64,000 nt of DNA. Origin: Laguncularia racemosa. Lineage: Eukaryota > Streptophyta > Magnoliopsida > Myrtales > Combretaceae. Under the pieces are notes generated by a model. The model worked only from the letters and a program-made list of their open reading frames with translations. It did no database searches and was not told where the DNA came from. The position numbers and the translations under genes were made by a program. Positions within the stretch are counted from its first letter, which is position 1. Each line of letters begins with the position of its first letter. This document shows positions 12,348-23,707 of the stretch, piece after piece. The stretch lies in the NCBI GenBank assembly GCA_037954665.1, contig JBBMOL010000038.1, positions 2,418,001 through 2,482,000 on the forward strand, read 5' to 3'.

Positions 12348-13865
12348 TTAGACTTCTTCTTCTTTGGCTGCGTAGGTTGGTTTTCCATAAATGATAGCTT
12401 CCAATTCTCTGATTCTTGCCTGAGTCTTCTCTAGTGGAGCTTCCAAGGCTTTGTTTCTTTGGTCAAACTCCTTGAATCTGCTTTTCCAGACATCCTTTTT
12501 ATAGTCTACAGCTTCAAAGTAGACTTCCATTGGAGCTTTAACTTGTTTCATGTAGGTTTCCAGTTCTTGACCTATGTTGTTTGGCGTAGGTTAAGTGACA
12601 TCCAGGACTCAGTACGCCCTTTCTCCCGTCTAGTATAGTTGGTTGATCACAAAATCTCTTGTGGCTTGATGTTTGCCCACTTTACCATCCAGGTCTCCGA
12701 GGTTTATATTGGGGCTCTTAATTCGGGCTTCCCATAAGGTTTTGACCTCCGCCAGTTTAGTGATCTTTTCAACTACTAGCAGACTTGGATCTTGGTATTT
12801 GAACGTGATTCCCTCCAATGATGGCTTGTAAACTATGTCTTGAATAGTACCAAACTGGCGGACCACCAAGTTCAGATGATAACCTGTGCACCCACTGATA
12901 CCGATCAATGCAACAACCTGAAAGTTCTTGCATGTTAGTGTGACCTTGTCGTAGCAGCTCCATCTGGCTGTCCAGATGATGTCATTGGCACTGAACCCTT
13001 CGAGTACTTTCAACCAGTTGTGGCTGGTAAAATCATTGGGCAGCTTCATCTTCTCTATGCAAGAATCCATAAGGTCTATTTGCTGGGCTAGAGATTTCTG
13101 GACCATGTTCAACCTGAAACATTTGAGATTGCTCACAAATCAAATGAGGATGAGGTTAATGTTTGAGCGGAGGATTCCATGGCCCTTCTTCTTTACAAAA
13201 TTCAAGTTCCGGATCTGTTCAGCTAGTAGAGTCGGGATATAAGACTTTCCTTCTAAGAATTGAGCCACCTGCTCTGCAACTCTATAGTGGATGTGAAAAA
13301 TTCCAGTAGGAAAAAGGATAGTTGCAAATGCTGTCAAGATGAAAGCATAAACCCGTCTTTGCTTGTAACTCTTGGGATCTCTACATAAGATGTCCCTCTT
13401 GCTTCCATCATCACACCTAGCTATGAACCAGGCTTCCAGTTCGTCCATCCGGAGGCAATATCCATTGCTATTTCCCAATGCTCAGTTAATCGTTGTCTTG
13501 CAAATGCCTAGGAGTTTACTGAAAATACCAGCCGGCCCAGCTTCGAGATCTGGCACATATACCCTGTTGGTAAGTGATGGGGCCTGCAGAAGTTGGGTAT
13601 ATTCTTCCACGGTAGGTGTAATCTCATGTGGCCCAATAAAGAAAGCCGCGGGCTCAATTTCCCATAGGTGCAAGATAGCGTAAATAAGAGGTAACTCGAT
13701 TTCCATCTTCATTAATGATAGGATGGACCTTATCTTCCCTTAGATGAAGGTTTGTTCCTCAAGGTCGTATAAGGTAAACCAGTGGTCCAATACTAGTTTT
13801 GGATCCAAAGGTTTGCAGACTCGGATTTCCCTACGGAGGAGACGGTTGATTGTGGCACTAGCCAT
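12348..13865 (-). pseudogene. First-ORF protein of Ogre/Tat-like elements (DUF7745-like), broken, in element A
   Basis: A roughly 506-codon frame from ATG at 13865-13863 to the terminator at 12348. It is colinear with the better copy in element B. Shared blocks in order: AFFIGPHEITPTVEEYTQLL, NGYCLRMDELEAWF, YAFILTAFATILFPTG, EGKSYIPTLLAEQIRNLNF, IIWTARWSCYDK, LIGISGCTGYHLNLV and a charged, probably coiled-coil tail (KALEAPLEKTQARIRELEAI). I recognise the family from memory as the extra region upstream of gag-pol in plant Ogre/Tat-like elements; its function is not established. The frame carries about six stops, including TAA after TFI, TGA after TTIN, TGA where B has Trp (after ILI), TAG after NQLY and TAA after VLDVT. 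Its position just inside the primer site fits a first ORF. Confidence 0.78.
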
Positions 13866-14389
13866 CTATCAGGATTACAATAGAAATTTCTAATTACAAA
13901 TGAGATCTTTTACAAAGCACCACTAATTCTGTTATATGTAAATGTATCTGAACTCCAGAAAAAGAAAAGTAACAAAGGAATTATATCATTAATCATTTGC
14001 CAACCCATGACTTCATGTATGCAGATAGGTGGGTTCTAATAGGTCCCTAAGTTCTATGGCCTCCCACATTCTCGAAGAAATGGATCTCAAGCCACATCGA
14101 AGCATTGGTTGGGATAGCTTAATCAGCCTTGAACGGTGGTCATATCACTTCGCCTGGAACCTACACAATGGCCCCCCGTCCTAGGATCCTAAGACGTCCT
14201 AGGTCTGACCGTATCTAATCACACGATATACATGCATGAAGACTTAACAATAATAAAAGATAAAAAATTAAATTTCATCAAATCCATGAAAGAAAAGGTT
14301 AATACCAATAATATTTTACAGCATAAAAGTTAAAAGATATCTAGAAGTGGTTATTTCAGAAGGTTCAAGTGGCTAGCCTGTTGTTATAC

Positions 14390-14407
14390 TCCCTAGTGGA
14401 GTCGCCA
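14390..14407 (-). other. Primer-binding site of element A, tRNA-Arg type
   Basis: On the minus strand, three bases after the 5' LTR end, the sequence reads TGGCGACTCCACTAGGGA. Element B has TGGCGACTCCACTGGGGA, so there is one difference. This matches the 3' end of a plant tRNA-Arg as I remember it, and tRNA-Arg priming is known for Ogre elements. The site orients the element to the minus strand. Confidence 0.8.
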
Positions 14408-15620
14408 TCCTGTCGAGTCTAATTTTCAATTTTTCATTTATGTTCCTAATCCGATTTATATTGGATTCTATGCTCATCCAATATAAACCTTCGACTTGAA
14501 CTAGGAATTTTATTATTTATGTGAAGTCGCCACCCAACTGAAGTTGGGAAAAAATTATTAAATTAGAACTAATTAAGAGGATTAATTCTAATTTAGACAA
14601 CCAGTCGACGGAATCTCCTTTTTTATTTTTATAAATGAAAAAGAAGAAGAAAGAAAAATCAGAGATTCTCGACTCGGGGGCTATCCTATTAAAACCCTAA
14701 AGTTACCACCTTACCCTTATGAAATTTGAGTCGTATTTTGATATCTTCTTTTTTTTTTTCTTATAAAAAAGAAGTTGTTAAAAATTACACTAATGACGAT
14801 TTAAAAATGATTTTTTTATTCTTTTTAGAGTTGCTCTATAAGGATACCTACATACCCACTATTCATGATCAAACAAGTCGTACTTCGCTTTTTATGAAAA
14901 AGTTTTAGCGGATTTGTTTAAGTTTTAATTATGAAAACATACCGGGTTTACATTCATTATCATTTTCAAGATTAAAAAAAAAACCTAAGCCTAAGCTTTA
15001 TTATTTCATTTTCTAAAAGTCTTGATTTAAGGAAAACCAATTTTGAATTTATTTAAAAAAAAAGGATTTTTCTAAGTGACAAAACAATTCATTATTAATT
15101 TTTAATTCATATTATTAATCTATCTAATTCTAATTTAATAATTTTTTTTTCATTTTTTTATTATTTTTATATTAAATTAGACATATTTATTTATTAAAAT
15201 TCTAAAACCTAATTAAAATCTTAAATTTTTTTATTACAATTAAAAAAAATTATTTCTAATAAATGAGTATCTAAATTAAATGGATAAATAAATGAAATGA
15301 AATAAATAAAAGAAATTAGAAAAACCAACTAACCTGGATGCGGGTTGCCGGTCGGATCAATCGGGTCGGGTCACGGCGGTCGGAGGATCCTTGTCGGCGG
15401 CGTTTCGATGGTTTTCGAAGGTGGTTGAAGGCTGCTTCTAAGCTTTCTAAGGGTAGGTAATCCAACTCTGATGGTGGATTTCTTCAAAAACTCCTCCAGG
15501 TAGTGGTTTGTAGCTTGGTCGGTGGTCACGGTTAGGAGGAACTCTTGTGAGCTTCGAAACCTTTGATTTTTTACTCTTTTCTCACTTTTGATCTGTTATC
15601 TAGCTTCTTCACGTCATGCT

Positions 15621-15630
15621 CTATTTATAG
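15621..15630 (-). promoter_or_regulatory. TATA box of the 5' LTR of element A
   Basis: CTATAAATAG on the minus strand, conserved in the 3' LTR (8112-8122) and in both LTRs of element B (51616-51626 and 59686-59695). Conservation between two diverged elements makes it the best candidate for the pol II core promoter. Confidence 0.65.
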
Positions 15631-15984
15631 GCATTAGAAATCGAGTTTGATAAGCTTGGATTTCTCTCCGATAGGCATGAATCGTATTTTCGGTTGAAAC
15701 CCAAATCTAATTTGCTCTATATTCGTGTAAATCTTTGATTTTGTTACGATTTGTGTTAATTGGATGATGTTTATCTTATTTTTATTAAAGATTTGTTGGA
15801 TTTGTGCAAAAAAAAAATCATATCAAAACAGTTGGATTTCATTTTTACCGTAGCTGGTGATTGTTTCGGACAGAGGTTGAAGACGATCACGCGCTCAATG
15901 CATGCACTCCCTTCGTCTAATCACAAGTTAACACGTGTCCTGGGCGAAGGAAAAAAAAATGCAAAATGCGGATTGCATCTCCTT

Positions 15985-16066
15985 TGATTCAAACTCACGA
16001 CCGAGCCTTCCCCCCCCCCCCCCCCCCCCCCCCTGTGCAAGGCCGAAAACCGAACCAGTTAGGTTA
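15985..16066 (-). other. tRNA-like A box/B box pair inside the 5' LTR of element A
   Basis: On the minus strand TAACCTAACTGG (16066-16055) resembles a pol III A box, and AGTTTGAATCA (15995-15985) resembles a B box with one C-to-T change. The 3' LTR keeps AGTTCGAATCA at 8485-8475. The interval between the boxes is stretched by a G homopolymer. Element B has cleaner copies. This is probably a tRNA-derived or SINE-like insertion inherited by the whole family; I do not claim it is transcribed. Confidence 0.55.
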
Positions 16067-16569
16067 GCCCACTTTCTCGTTTTTTTATTAATCGCAAATT
16101 ATATATATGCGTTATAATTTTTATTATTTTTATATTATTTTGAAATTAAAAAAATTTGTAAAAATTATTTAACTTCTTTTATTATTATTTCTATCACCAT
16201 TATCTAAAATTGGTATATTATTCCCATTTATTTTATTTTTTCAATATTTTTCCTTTATTTTTGCAAAATAGAAGGAAAATTGAAAAAAAAATGAAAAAAA
16301 AATGACAAAATAAACATTATTTGTAATTAAGAGGCAAAAATGTAGTGTTTACACTGGGTTTGGAGTTTGGATATCCACGGAATGTGAACTCGGTAGAAAC
16401 GTACCTAAAGACACGATTTTTACGAATCAATCGAGTTGACTCGCGATTCTATTTCGATTTTATATGAAAAACAATTTTGTTTGTGATTTAATAAGGTATG
16501 CACTTACAAACTCGTAAAATCGTAGAAACTTATGATCTAAAACGTAATTTTGACAACATTGCTTACAGT

Positions 16570-17884
16570 TGCAGTCGTTAATGGGAGCTTTCTAGAATAG
16601 TAACTAAGTGACTTGAGTGCCGACCGTAGATAGGAGAGTTGTAGCTATCGACGGGAGGTTCCCAGAGAGAGAGAATGAGGGGTTTTCATCAAGCTCAAGC
16701 TCAAGCTAGCAGCAAGAGAAAGAGTGGCTTCCAAATTCCAATTTGTTCTAGCCTTCTAGTTCTAGGTTGTTTTTACAAGTAGCCGTTTGCCTTTAGTTGT
16801 GGAGGTAGTTTGTAAAAGTAACAAGTAGCCACTAGCGTAGACCGTCGAGGTGGGTGAAGCCATCAGTCAACACTCAATAGTGGAGGTGGAGGAATAAGGA
16901 AACGCAAGTCGCAATCACACTTCGCAAAGCAAAGCTGCACCAGGAATTGCAAGGGTAATGGCGTTTGAGAATTGAGACGAGACGAATGTAAATTGTAAAG
17001 TGTAAGTGTAAGTGTAAGTTGTAACTTTGCAAGTTAAACTTAGCCTGCCAGTCAGTTAGCCTATGTTACTATCAGTCTATCACTTAAGTTTAGTTTAAAG
17101 TTAACCCAAATAGCTAGGTAGGGCCGCAGGAGTTCAGGACTAAGATAGGATGCGCGCAGGAGGGTTGGCTGGAGTGCTGTGCTGGACTGGAGAGACTGAG
17201 ACAGAGGAGAGGACTGGACCACACCTACACCTGCTGCTGTGCATGTGCTCACTGTTGACCTATTAAGTGCTGACCACACCGACACCTACTGCTGGATGGA
17301 CTGGACATGGACTAAACGTTGACGTAATGACGTTTCTTCCTGTTTTGCGAATTGCATTGCGTTTCTTCATTCTTCCTTCGGTTTGTTTGATCGTTTCTTC
17401 TGTAGAGGCGTGGACCATAGAGGCTTAGATGTTGTGATTGTGAATTGCTGTTTTGCTATTATTGTTACGTTGTAGTAGAGCTTGCTTTTACTGATTACAA
17501 ATTACTAAATTAAATTATTATTTAAAAAAAATTCATCGATTAGGTTTCTTGTTAGGTTTTTTTTTCTAAATCTCGTAACCCAATCCTAAACCTTATCGAA
17601 TTTCATTCTGTGTCCCAAAACCCTATAAGGTTAAACCTTATGAGACTTTTATCGGATCAGTTAGGTCGAATACCCTATTACAACCCATATATGTATATGA
17701 TACACACACTAAATAGATATAAATTATACATTATGTTAACATAAAATAGATTACTATATTATTAAATTAAGTGTGTATAGATGTATACATATTTGCATGT
17801 ATACTATACTCGATATGCTCACTATCTATATGGTAATTAACATCATCATTTATTTTTTATAAATATTAGTCATGAATATACAAT
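16570..17884. other. Intergenic DNA, no gene seen
   Basis: Somewhat less AT-rich around 16640-17330, with short local repeats such as CAAGCTCAAGCTCAAGCT near 16690 and GTAAGTGTAAGTGTAAGT near 17003. No domain was recognised in any frame; the 74-codon minus frame at 17061-17285 looks like chance. Confidence 0.5.
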
Positions 17885-18335
17885 AGGAGAAAATGTAAGT
17901 AATCCTATAAACTTTGACCTTAGTATAAAAATAATTTATAAACTTTCCAATATTGCAAATAACCCCTTTAAAATTTGATCTTAGTACGGATATTATCCCC
18001 TTAGTATTTTAATATTACAAAACCCTTGATATTTAAATATTACAAATAATCTTCTAAACTTTGACTTTGATATAAAAATACCTCTTTTAACTTATCAAAT
18101 TATACTTTAACACTCTAAACTTTGATACTGATGCAAATTTTTAACTAGAAAACAATATTTCTTGTATTACTAATTTATCAAAGTTTAGGAAAGTTATTTA
18201 TAATATTTAAAAATTCAAGATGAATATTTACTGTAAAGTCAAAGTTTGAATGGTTATTAACAACATTTAAAGGTTTACAATTATATCTGCACTAAAATCA
18301 AGGTTTTTAGGAGAATTTTTTCCAATTTTACCTAT
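17885..18335. repeat. Degenerate short-unit repeat (AAACTTTGA words), MITE- or satellite-like
   Basis: Imperfect repeats of words such as TAAACTTTGACCTTAGTATAA, CAATATTGCAAATAACCCC and their reverse complements, spaced about 55-65 bp. The left edge (GGAGAAAATGTAAG) and the reverse complement of the right edge (TAGGTAAAATTGG) are only loosely alike. Similar AAACTTTGA-rich dispersed repeats occur in many plant genomes. I could not define termini or a target duplication. Confidence 0.5.
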
Positions 18336-20869
18336 AATAACTAACAATGATCATGATTCAATTCAGTATGATTAGCCCCTCCAAATCAAACCAAATATTA
18401 TATTATAATTCGATTTTTTTAACTCCAATCTAACATAAGGTTGGTTTCACAAATTTCTTGAATAAAAATATTAAGTTCAATCCAACTCAATTTCTGATTC
18501 AAACCATAATCTCAAAATTAACAAGAAAGTTGAAAATTTTATCGATATTTTTAAGGATCTTTACAAGTTTATTGAACGTGTTCGTAAGAAAGGAAAGTTG
18601 TATATTTATTTCAAGCTTAATGTTCTTGGCCGAAGAAAAACGCGAGTAAATGTAACATTCAACATGCAATTTCCTGGCCAAAGAAAAGCATAAAGTCATT
18701 TTGAAATTTTTAACATGTATTAGCTAAGTTTTTCATAATCCTAAGTCTTGTATGTTCTTGGAAGTAAAAAAAGAAGGGAAAGGAAACCTGTTCTGTTCAA
18801 CCTGTATGTTTCAAATTATCCAGTGTTGTATTTTAATTATTAGAACCTGTTTTGTTCAACCTGTTCAATCATATTTGGTACAATTATCTTAATATCATCA
18901 TTAAAAGAAAAAAAAATACTTTATTTCACTTCAACCACCAATAATCGGCCAATCTATTCATTCAACATATTATGTGATATCCCATATGTTTAAAGGATTG
19001 TAACACCTCATATAATTGAAAATTCCATATGAATTATGAGAGGCATTAAGTAGTAGTATATAAGATCAATAGTAAAAAAAATGTTAATATTAGTTAAAAA
19101 CTTTTAAATTAAATAGTTAAAAAAATTATTAATATTTATTCACTTGTATTTTAACTACTTTTAATTTGTGGTGTTTCATATTACTTTACTTCAGTTTACT
19201 CAACATGTTATTTCAGATAATTTGTTTAAACATTTTAAAATCCAAAAGGAACATTATTTTATGCTTATATGATTAGTGTACTTGTATATGAAAAAATTAG
19301 AATCAAAACTCATCTTATGATATATAATATCCATTTTGAAATCTGATCATACATAGAAAATAGATTCTAAATGCCAACAAGTTCCAAGGTTTAGCCCTAA
19401 TAAGTTCCTCCATTAGTATCTCCCATTTGTTATGACTAAAGTAGGGATTTATTTAGTTTATCAACATGAATATAAATAATTGAAATGAGTAAGAAGCTTA
19501 ATTATATTTTGTCACTAATAAAGGATTCCCTTATCATACGTGACCCCTTTTCCCCAAACAGTCTGTGAGCTTTTTCACACTAAAACCAGTAGAAGCCAAA
19601 AACTAAACTCTAAAAGTTAATACTATTCTGATATTTTGCATAACTCGTATCAAATCTATAACTAAATATTAATTGCCGCTAACCAAAGAATACAATTTTC
19701 TCTAGATAAAACATAAAAGCAGGTAGATATAAATTTTCTTCTTGCCAGAAACAAGACTTGTCCCATACAATTAGAGAAGCAGTTGTTGCAAAAGTTTGAA
19801 TATTCAAACTATTATAATGACTATCTGCAGTAAGAGAGAGAAAAAAAAAAAGGATTTAGATCTCAATTTATAGGGCACGTAAAAGGGATAGATAGAACTT
19901 CAATACATTATTTTTCACAAAAATGGGGAACATATATTGTGAATGTTTATCTAATTAATGCTGTCAATTTTCCTTATATATTTATTACGTCTGGGGGATA
20001 AGATTAAACATGAAATAGTGGGAAGAGCAAAAAATACACCAAATAGACGATTCCTAATAAACGTTTTTATTATTATTTTTTTCTTATGAATATAATAAAA
20101 AAATGAAGAATTTAAACTCGATGAGAAAATAATAAAGGTGTAAAATCCATAGTAAGAAAGAGTAATTATTGATCAAAGAATTGCGCAATGGGCCACATGT
20201 TGGTGGGCCGGTAGATTTTCTCATGTGTGTGGAAACTTTTGGGCCCATCTAAACCAAAGTCCACATTAATCCATCTTTAACTTTCAGGCATTCTTTGCTC
20301 ATTTTAGCCTTTTAGGTCAATCAGCCCAAATTTAGTATCTTGACATTTTGACAACATTCCAAACTTTTGTTTCCAATTCCATTACTGTTACATATGTTTT
20401 ATCAGTCTCAGTTGTTAAGCGGGAAAATTCAAAGGACAGACTAAGGTTAAACCATGCGGATTTGACAAGAAAATTATTGTTAAATGCTTGATTAGATTTT
20501 TCAAGCTTAAAATTTTAAATCGCCCATTTTCATATGAATTTGTTTGGCGTCCTACATTTATATTAAACTAGGGCATTCAAAATGCTGTCATATATAGGCT
20601 TTCTTAAGGCACTAATAGCTGTATATGTTAAGTTTCTTGTTATTAAATTATTTTTATTAACGTAGTTAGGTTTATCACCAAACAGGGGTATAAAAACTTT
20701 GACAAATATATGACACTTACAAGATGTTTGGTAGGAGAGAATACAGTTACCATCTTCGTCCATTTTTTATTGAACATAGGATATTTGTCAGTAAAATATC
20801 TCACATTTAAAGGACTGAGCATTCCTCGCAAGACAATAAGGAATGTCTGTGCCTTTCTAACCCATTCTG
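18336..20869. other. AT-rich intergenic DNA, no gene seen
   Basis: No recognisable domain. A purine-rich GAGAGAGAAAAA patch lies near 19834. The overlapping minus frames at 20563-20900 look protein-like in places (FPEWVRKAQTFLIVLRG) but match no family I know and are interrupted, so they are not called. Confidence 0.5.
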
Positions 20870-21380
20870 GGAAAATATTAATCTCTATGTTCATCTTCAT
20901 TCACTTCAATTAGTTACATCTTCTATCATTGCAATCATGAATTAAAGTTGTAAACGATTCAGCTATTCGAATTTGACTCAATGCTACGTAGACTTCGACT
21001 CAATTGTAATTGAGTTGAATTCGAATTTGATATATGTATACTTTCCATAAAATAATCTCTTGTCCTTCTTTGAAGATCCATTTTCATCCCTTGATTTTTT
21101 TTTTCTCAATCAGTGGTCCACATTTGTAATACTCTAAAACCCAAGTTCAACTCAAAAACTCTATTCAATTCTTATTTTCTCCACGTGATGCTTGTGCAAG
21201 ACAAAACCTACCCCATCACTAGGCAAAAATTCAAAAGTTACATCCTATTCTTGTAAGCATTTATAGCCATCCCCATCACCACCAATAAGTTTTTTATTTT
21301 TGTGATATTTATTATTGTTTCACTATTTTATAATGTCGTATTCTAGTTTTGATTTGTTGCATGCTTCTTCAACTTCTAAT
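20870..21380 (+). repeat. Direct repeat, copy 1 (partner at 22509-23082)
   Basis: Colinear with 22509-23082 over more than 500 bp. Shared landmarks include CACTTCAATTAG, CATTGCAATCATGAA, TTTTCATCCCTTGAT, AACTCTATTCAATTC, TGTGATATTT and ATGTCGTATTCTAG. Divergence by eye is about 10-15%. The copy includes a degenerate TTGTAAACGA that resembles the terminus of the hAT element beginning at 22582, and it leads into the F-box pseudogene. Confidence 0.85.
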
Positions 21381-22426
21381 TTTGAGCAAATTTCCTTGAC
21401 GACATTAGTAGTTTTTTTTTTTCTATTTCTTTTTTTTTTCTTTTTTTTTATTTTGGTAGAAGACATTGGTGGGTATTTGCTCATGGAAATCTTAGTAAAA
21501 CTACCCATCAAATCTCCATTCCCTCAAGTATGATCAATGATCTTTTCCCTTCTAATATAAAGCATGTAACTAAATTCCATGCTTATGATTTTTGGCAAAT
21601 GGATTTAATCTTCTAATCTTTTGTTTTTAGCTACTAGATACGTCTCCATTTTCTACTAGTTTCTCATCCTTTTCAAATCCAGCAACTAACTAGACTTTAT
21701 ACTGAAATGTGGGTAAGATATTGCTCCATTTCCAATCCATGATACTTGACCATTTCATATGGCATAGTTATTTTAATGGCTAGAGCGCCTCTATGGGGAG
21801 CATCATCTCTCCATTACATAGATATACTTGGTTCATAGTGCTTTGATTATGCTTCTTAACTTCATTCTTTTCTCATAATAGATACATTTTCAATGCATTT
21901 GCAAGAACTTGTCAATCCAAGATCCACATTTCATTGCCATTCATTCTTTAAGAAAAAGCAACAATCTTTACTATTCTTTACTCATAAAACGCCTATGCAA
22001 AATTACTAAAATGAAAGTTCCATGTATACAATGAAATAATAAAACTTAAGATAGTGACTTTATTGCTACTAATATTATTATTCCTCATAAGCTTTACTTG
22101 AAAAACCTTAGGGTTGTAGGTTGTTGTAATGGCTTATTTTATTTCTCTCATGATGTTGCAAATTTTAGGTCACCCAACCTTTTTTGGAATCCCACAAACG
22201 TAAAGTTTCGAGGTTTACCTGAAAATGTGAGAGTCCCAATTCTCATCATGGGAAGATTTGTAGTGTATGATCCTATACATACTTTTGTTAATGAGGCTTT
22301 TTATTGCATTACTCATGGTGGTGGTGTTATTAACATCTTATTGGTTTATATGGCTAGTGGGGTGTTTCAAAATATTGCATTAGGAGATATTGGCAAAAGT
22401 AATTGCTTAAAGCTTGGTGCATGTTA
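21333..22426 (+). pseudogene. F-box protein pseudogene (F-box plus FBA-type region)
   Basis: Fragments of a plant F-box gene; intact relatives are substrate-recognition subunits of SCF ubiquitin ligases. A frame from ATG at 21333 runs through a T-rich tract (phenylalanine-rich, probably expanded) into YLLMEILVKLPIKS (about 21478-21523), a good match to the F-box core, and then stops. After several hundred bases of broken sequence, 22098-22426 reads LRVVGCCNGLFYFS and FWNPTNVKFRGLPEN, the opening of the F-box-associated region. The C-terminal part is missing. Frameshifts and stops separate the parts. The gene sits between two direct repeats, which may mean capture by, or insertion beside, a transposon. 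Confidence 0.7.
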
Positions 22427-22508
22427 GAGATCACTGTGTTTGATAGCTTATACTTTTAAAGGAAGAAATAAGTGGTCCACTAGGTGGTTGATGAAATAAA
22501 CATTTCTA

Positions 22509-23082
22509 GGAAAATACTAATCCCTATATTCATCTTCACCCACTTCAATTAGCCACATCCTCTATCATTGCAATCATGAACTAGGGTTGTAAGTGAGTTA
22601 AATCTGCTTGTAAGCTATTTGAGTTTAACTTGATGCTAGCTAGAGTTCAACTCAACTATAACTAAGTCAAGCTCAAATTTGAGCTTTAAAATACTCAATT
22701 TGGTTGACTTGTAAGCTTAATTGAGCTTTATATATATATATATATTCAATAAACCATTCTCTTTTTCTTCTTTTAAGGTCCATTTTCATCCCTTGATTTT
22801 TTTTCCTTAACTAGTGGTCCGCGTTTCTTATACTCTAAAACCCAAGTCAACTCAAAAACTCTATTCAATTCTTATTTTCTCCATATGCTACTTGAGCAAG
22901 ACAAAACTAACCCCACCACAAGGCAAAAGTTCAAAAGTTACACCCTATTCTTTTAAGCATATATAGCCATCATAATTACCACCAATACGTTTTTTATTTT
23001 TGTGATATTTTATTATTGTTTCACTATCTTATAATGTCGTATTCTAGTTCTAATTTGTTACATGCTTCTTCAACTTCTGATT
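22509..23082 (+). repeat. Direct repeat, copy 2 (partner at 20870-21380)
   Basis: Second copy of the 0.5-kb block, with an extra (TA)n stretch near 22730. It is bracketed by two copies of a shorter sequence containing AATAAGTGGTCCACT and GGTGGTTGATGAA at about 22465-22495 and 23086-23116. It contains the left terminus of the second hAT element at 22582. Confidence 0.85.
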
Positions 23083-23326
23083 GATGAATAAGTGGTCCAC
23101 TCGGTGGTTGATGAATAAATGGGCAAAGAGGGATTCATGAACTAAATGATTTTTGTTTGTGAAGTGTGATATGTTGATATCTAATTTATTGAGTATTTTA
23201 TGTAAATTCGACCTTCTAATTATATGAATGGTAATTTTGATTTTATATTTTATTCTTTCATGTCGGCTAGGGTTGCATTTATAGTATTGTTACTTATTTA
23301 TCTATTTTTCTTGAAGGATAGTAGCA

Positions 23327-23650
23327 ATGTCTTCTATAGCAAATGTGGGTGGTACTTCCATTCTAGAAGAACGAAGTTAATCACCAACCAATGAAATAAT
23401 TTTAGATAATGAGATAGATTTTGAGGACAACTTAAACCATAAAGATTCAAATCTTGATGCAAAAACTAATGAAGAGTATGATGAAAAAGCTTAGTTTCAT
23501 GGAAAGAAAAGGTCAAAAACTTTAATAGTGTTGGAAGAATTCAAGTAACACTTAGTAATGGTACGAAGAAAGCTCAACGCTTATATTGTAAGAAAAAGCT
23601 TACAATTCTCACAAGAGCACTACTCATTTTAGACATCATTTAAATACATG

Positions 23651-23707
<57 letters not shown>

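Larger units (their letters stand above)
14411..16353 (-). repeat. 5' LTR of element A
   Basis: About 1.94 kb. In the minus sense it runs from TGTAAACAC at 16353 to CGACA at 14411. It has a TATA-like CTATAAATAG at 15621-15630, a tRNA-like A box at 16055-16066 and B box at 15985-15995, and a 24-base pure C run at 16010-16033 between them. A copy of the primer-site core lies at 14522-14532. U3, R and U5 cannot be placed exactly without transcript ends. Confidence 0.88.
6863..16358 (-). mobile_element. LTR retrotransposon A (6868-16353), non-autonomous Ogre/Tat-like
   Basis: A complete insertion flanked by CTAGG (6863-6867) and CTGGG (16354-16358), a 5-bp target duplication with one mismatch. 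LTRs lie at 6868-8829 and 14411-16353. In the minus-strand sense they begin TGTAAACA and end CTCGACA. A tRNA-Arg-type primer site follows the 5' LTR and a purine tract precedes the 3' LTR, both fixing the minus orientation. The 5.6-kb interior holds a broken ORF near the 5' end, a non-coding stretch and a tandem-repeat field. I see no gag, protease, reverse transcriptase, RNase H or integrase, so mobilisation would have needed another element's proteins. By eye the first 230 bases of the LTRs differ at about 20 positions, suggesting an old insertion. Confidence 0.9.
6100..16569. mobile_element. Non-autonomous hAT-like element (6108-16561) with 8-bp target duplication, split by retrotransposon A
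   Basis: The left terminus at 6108 begins CAAGATTGTCAAAATCGTG. The reverse complement of the right terminus, ending at 16561, begins CAATGTTGTCAAAATTACG. They are flanked by CTTGCAGT (6100-6107) and CTTACAGT (16562-16569), an 8-bp direct repeat with one transition. An 8-bp duplication with termini starting CA is the hAT signature. Without the LTR element inside (6868-16353) it would be about 970 bp. No transposase fragment was seen in the 6108-6867 or 16354-16561 arms, so it is probably non-autonomous. Both arms carry repeated ACGATTTTACG-like words near the ends. Confidence 0.72.
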
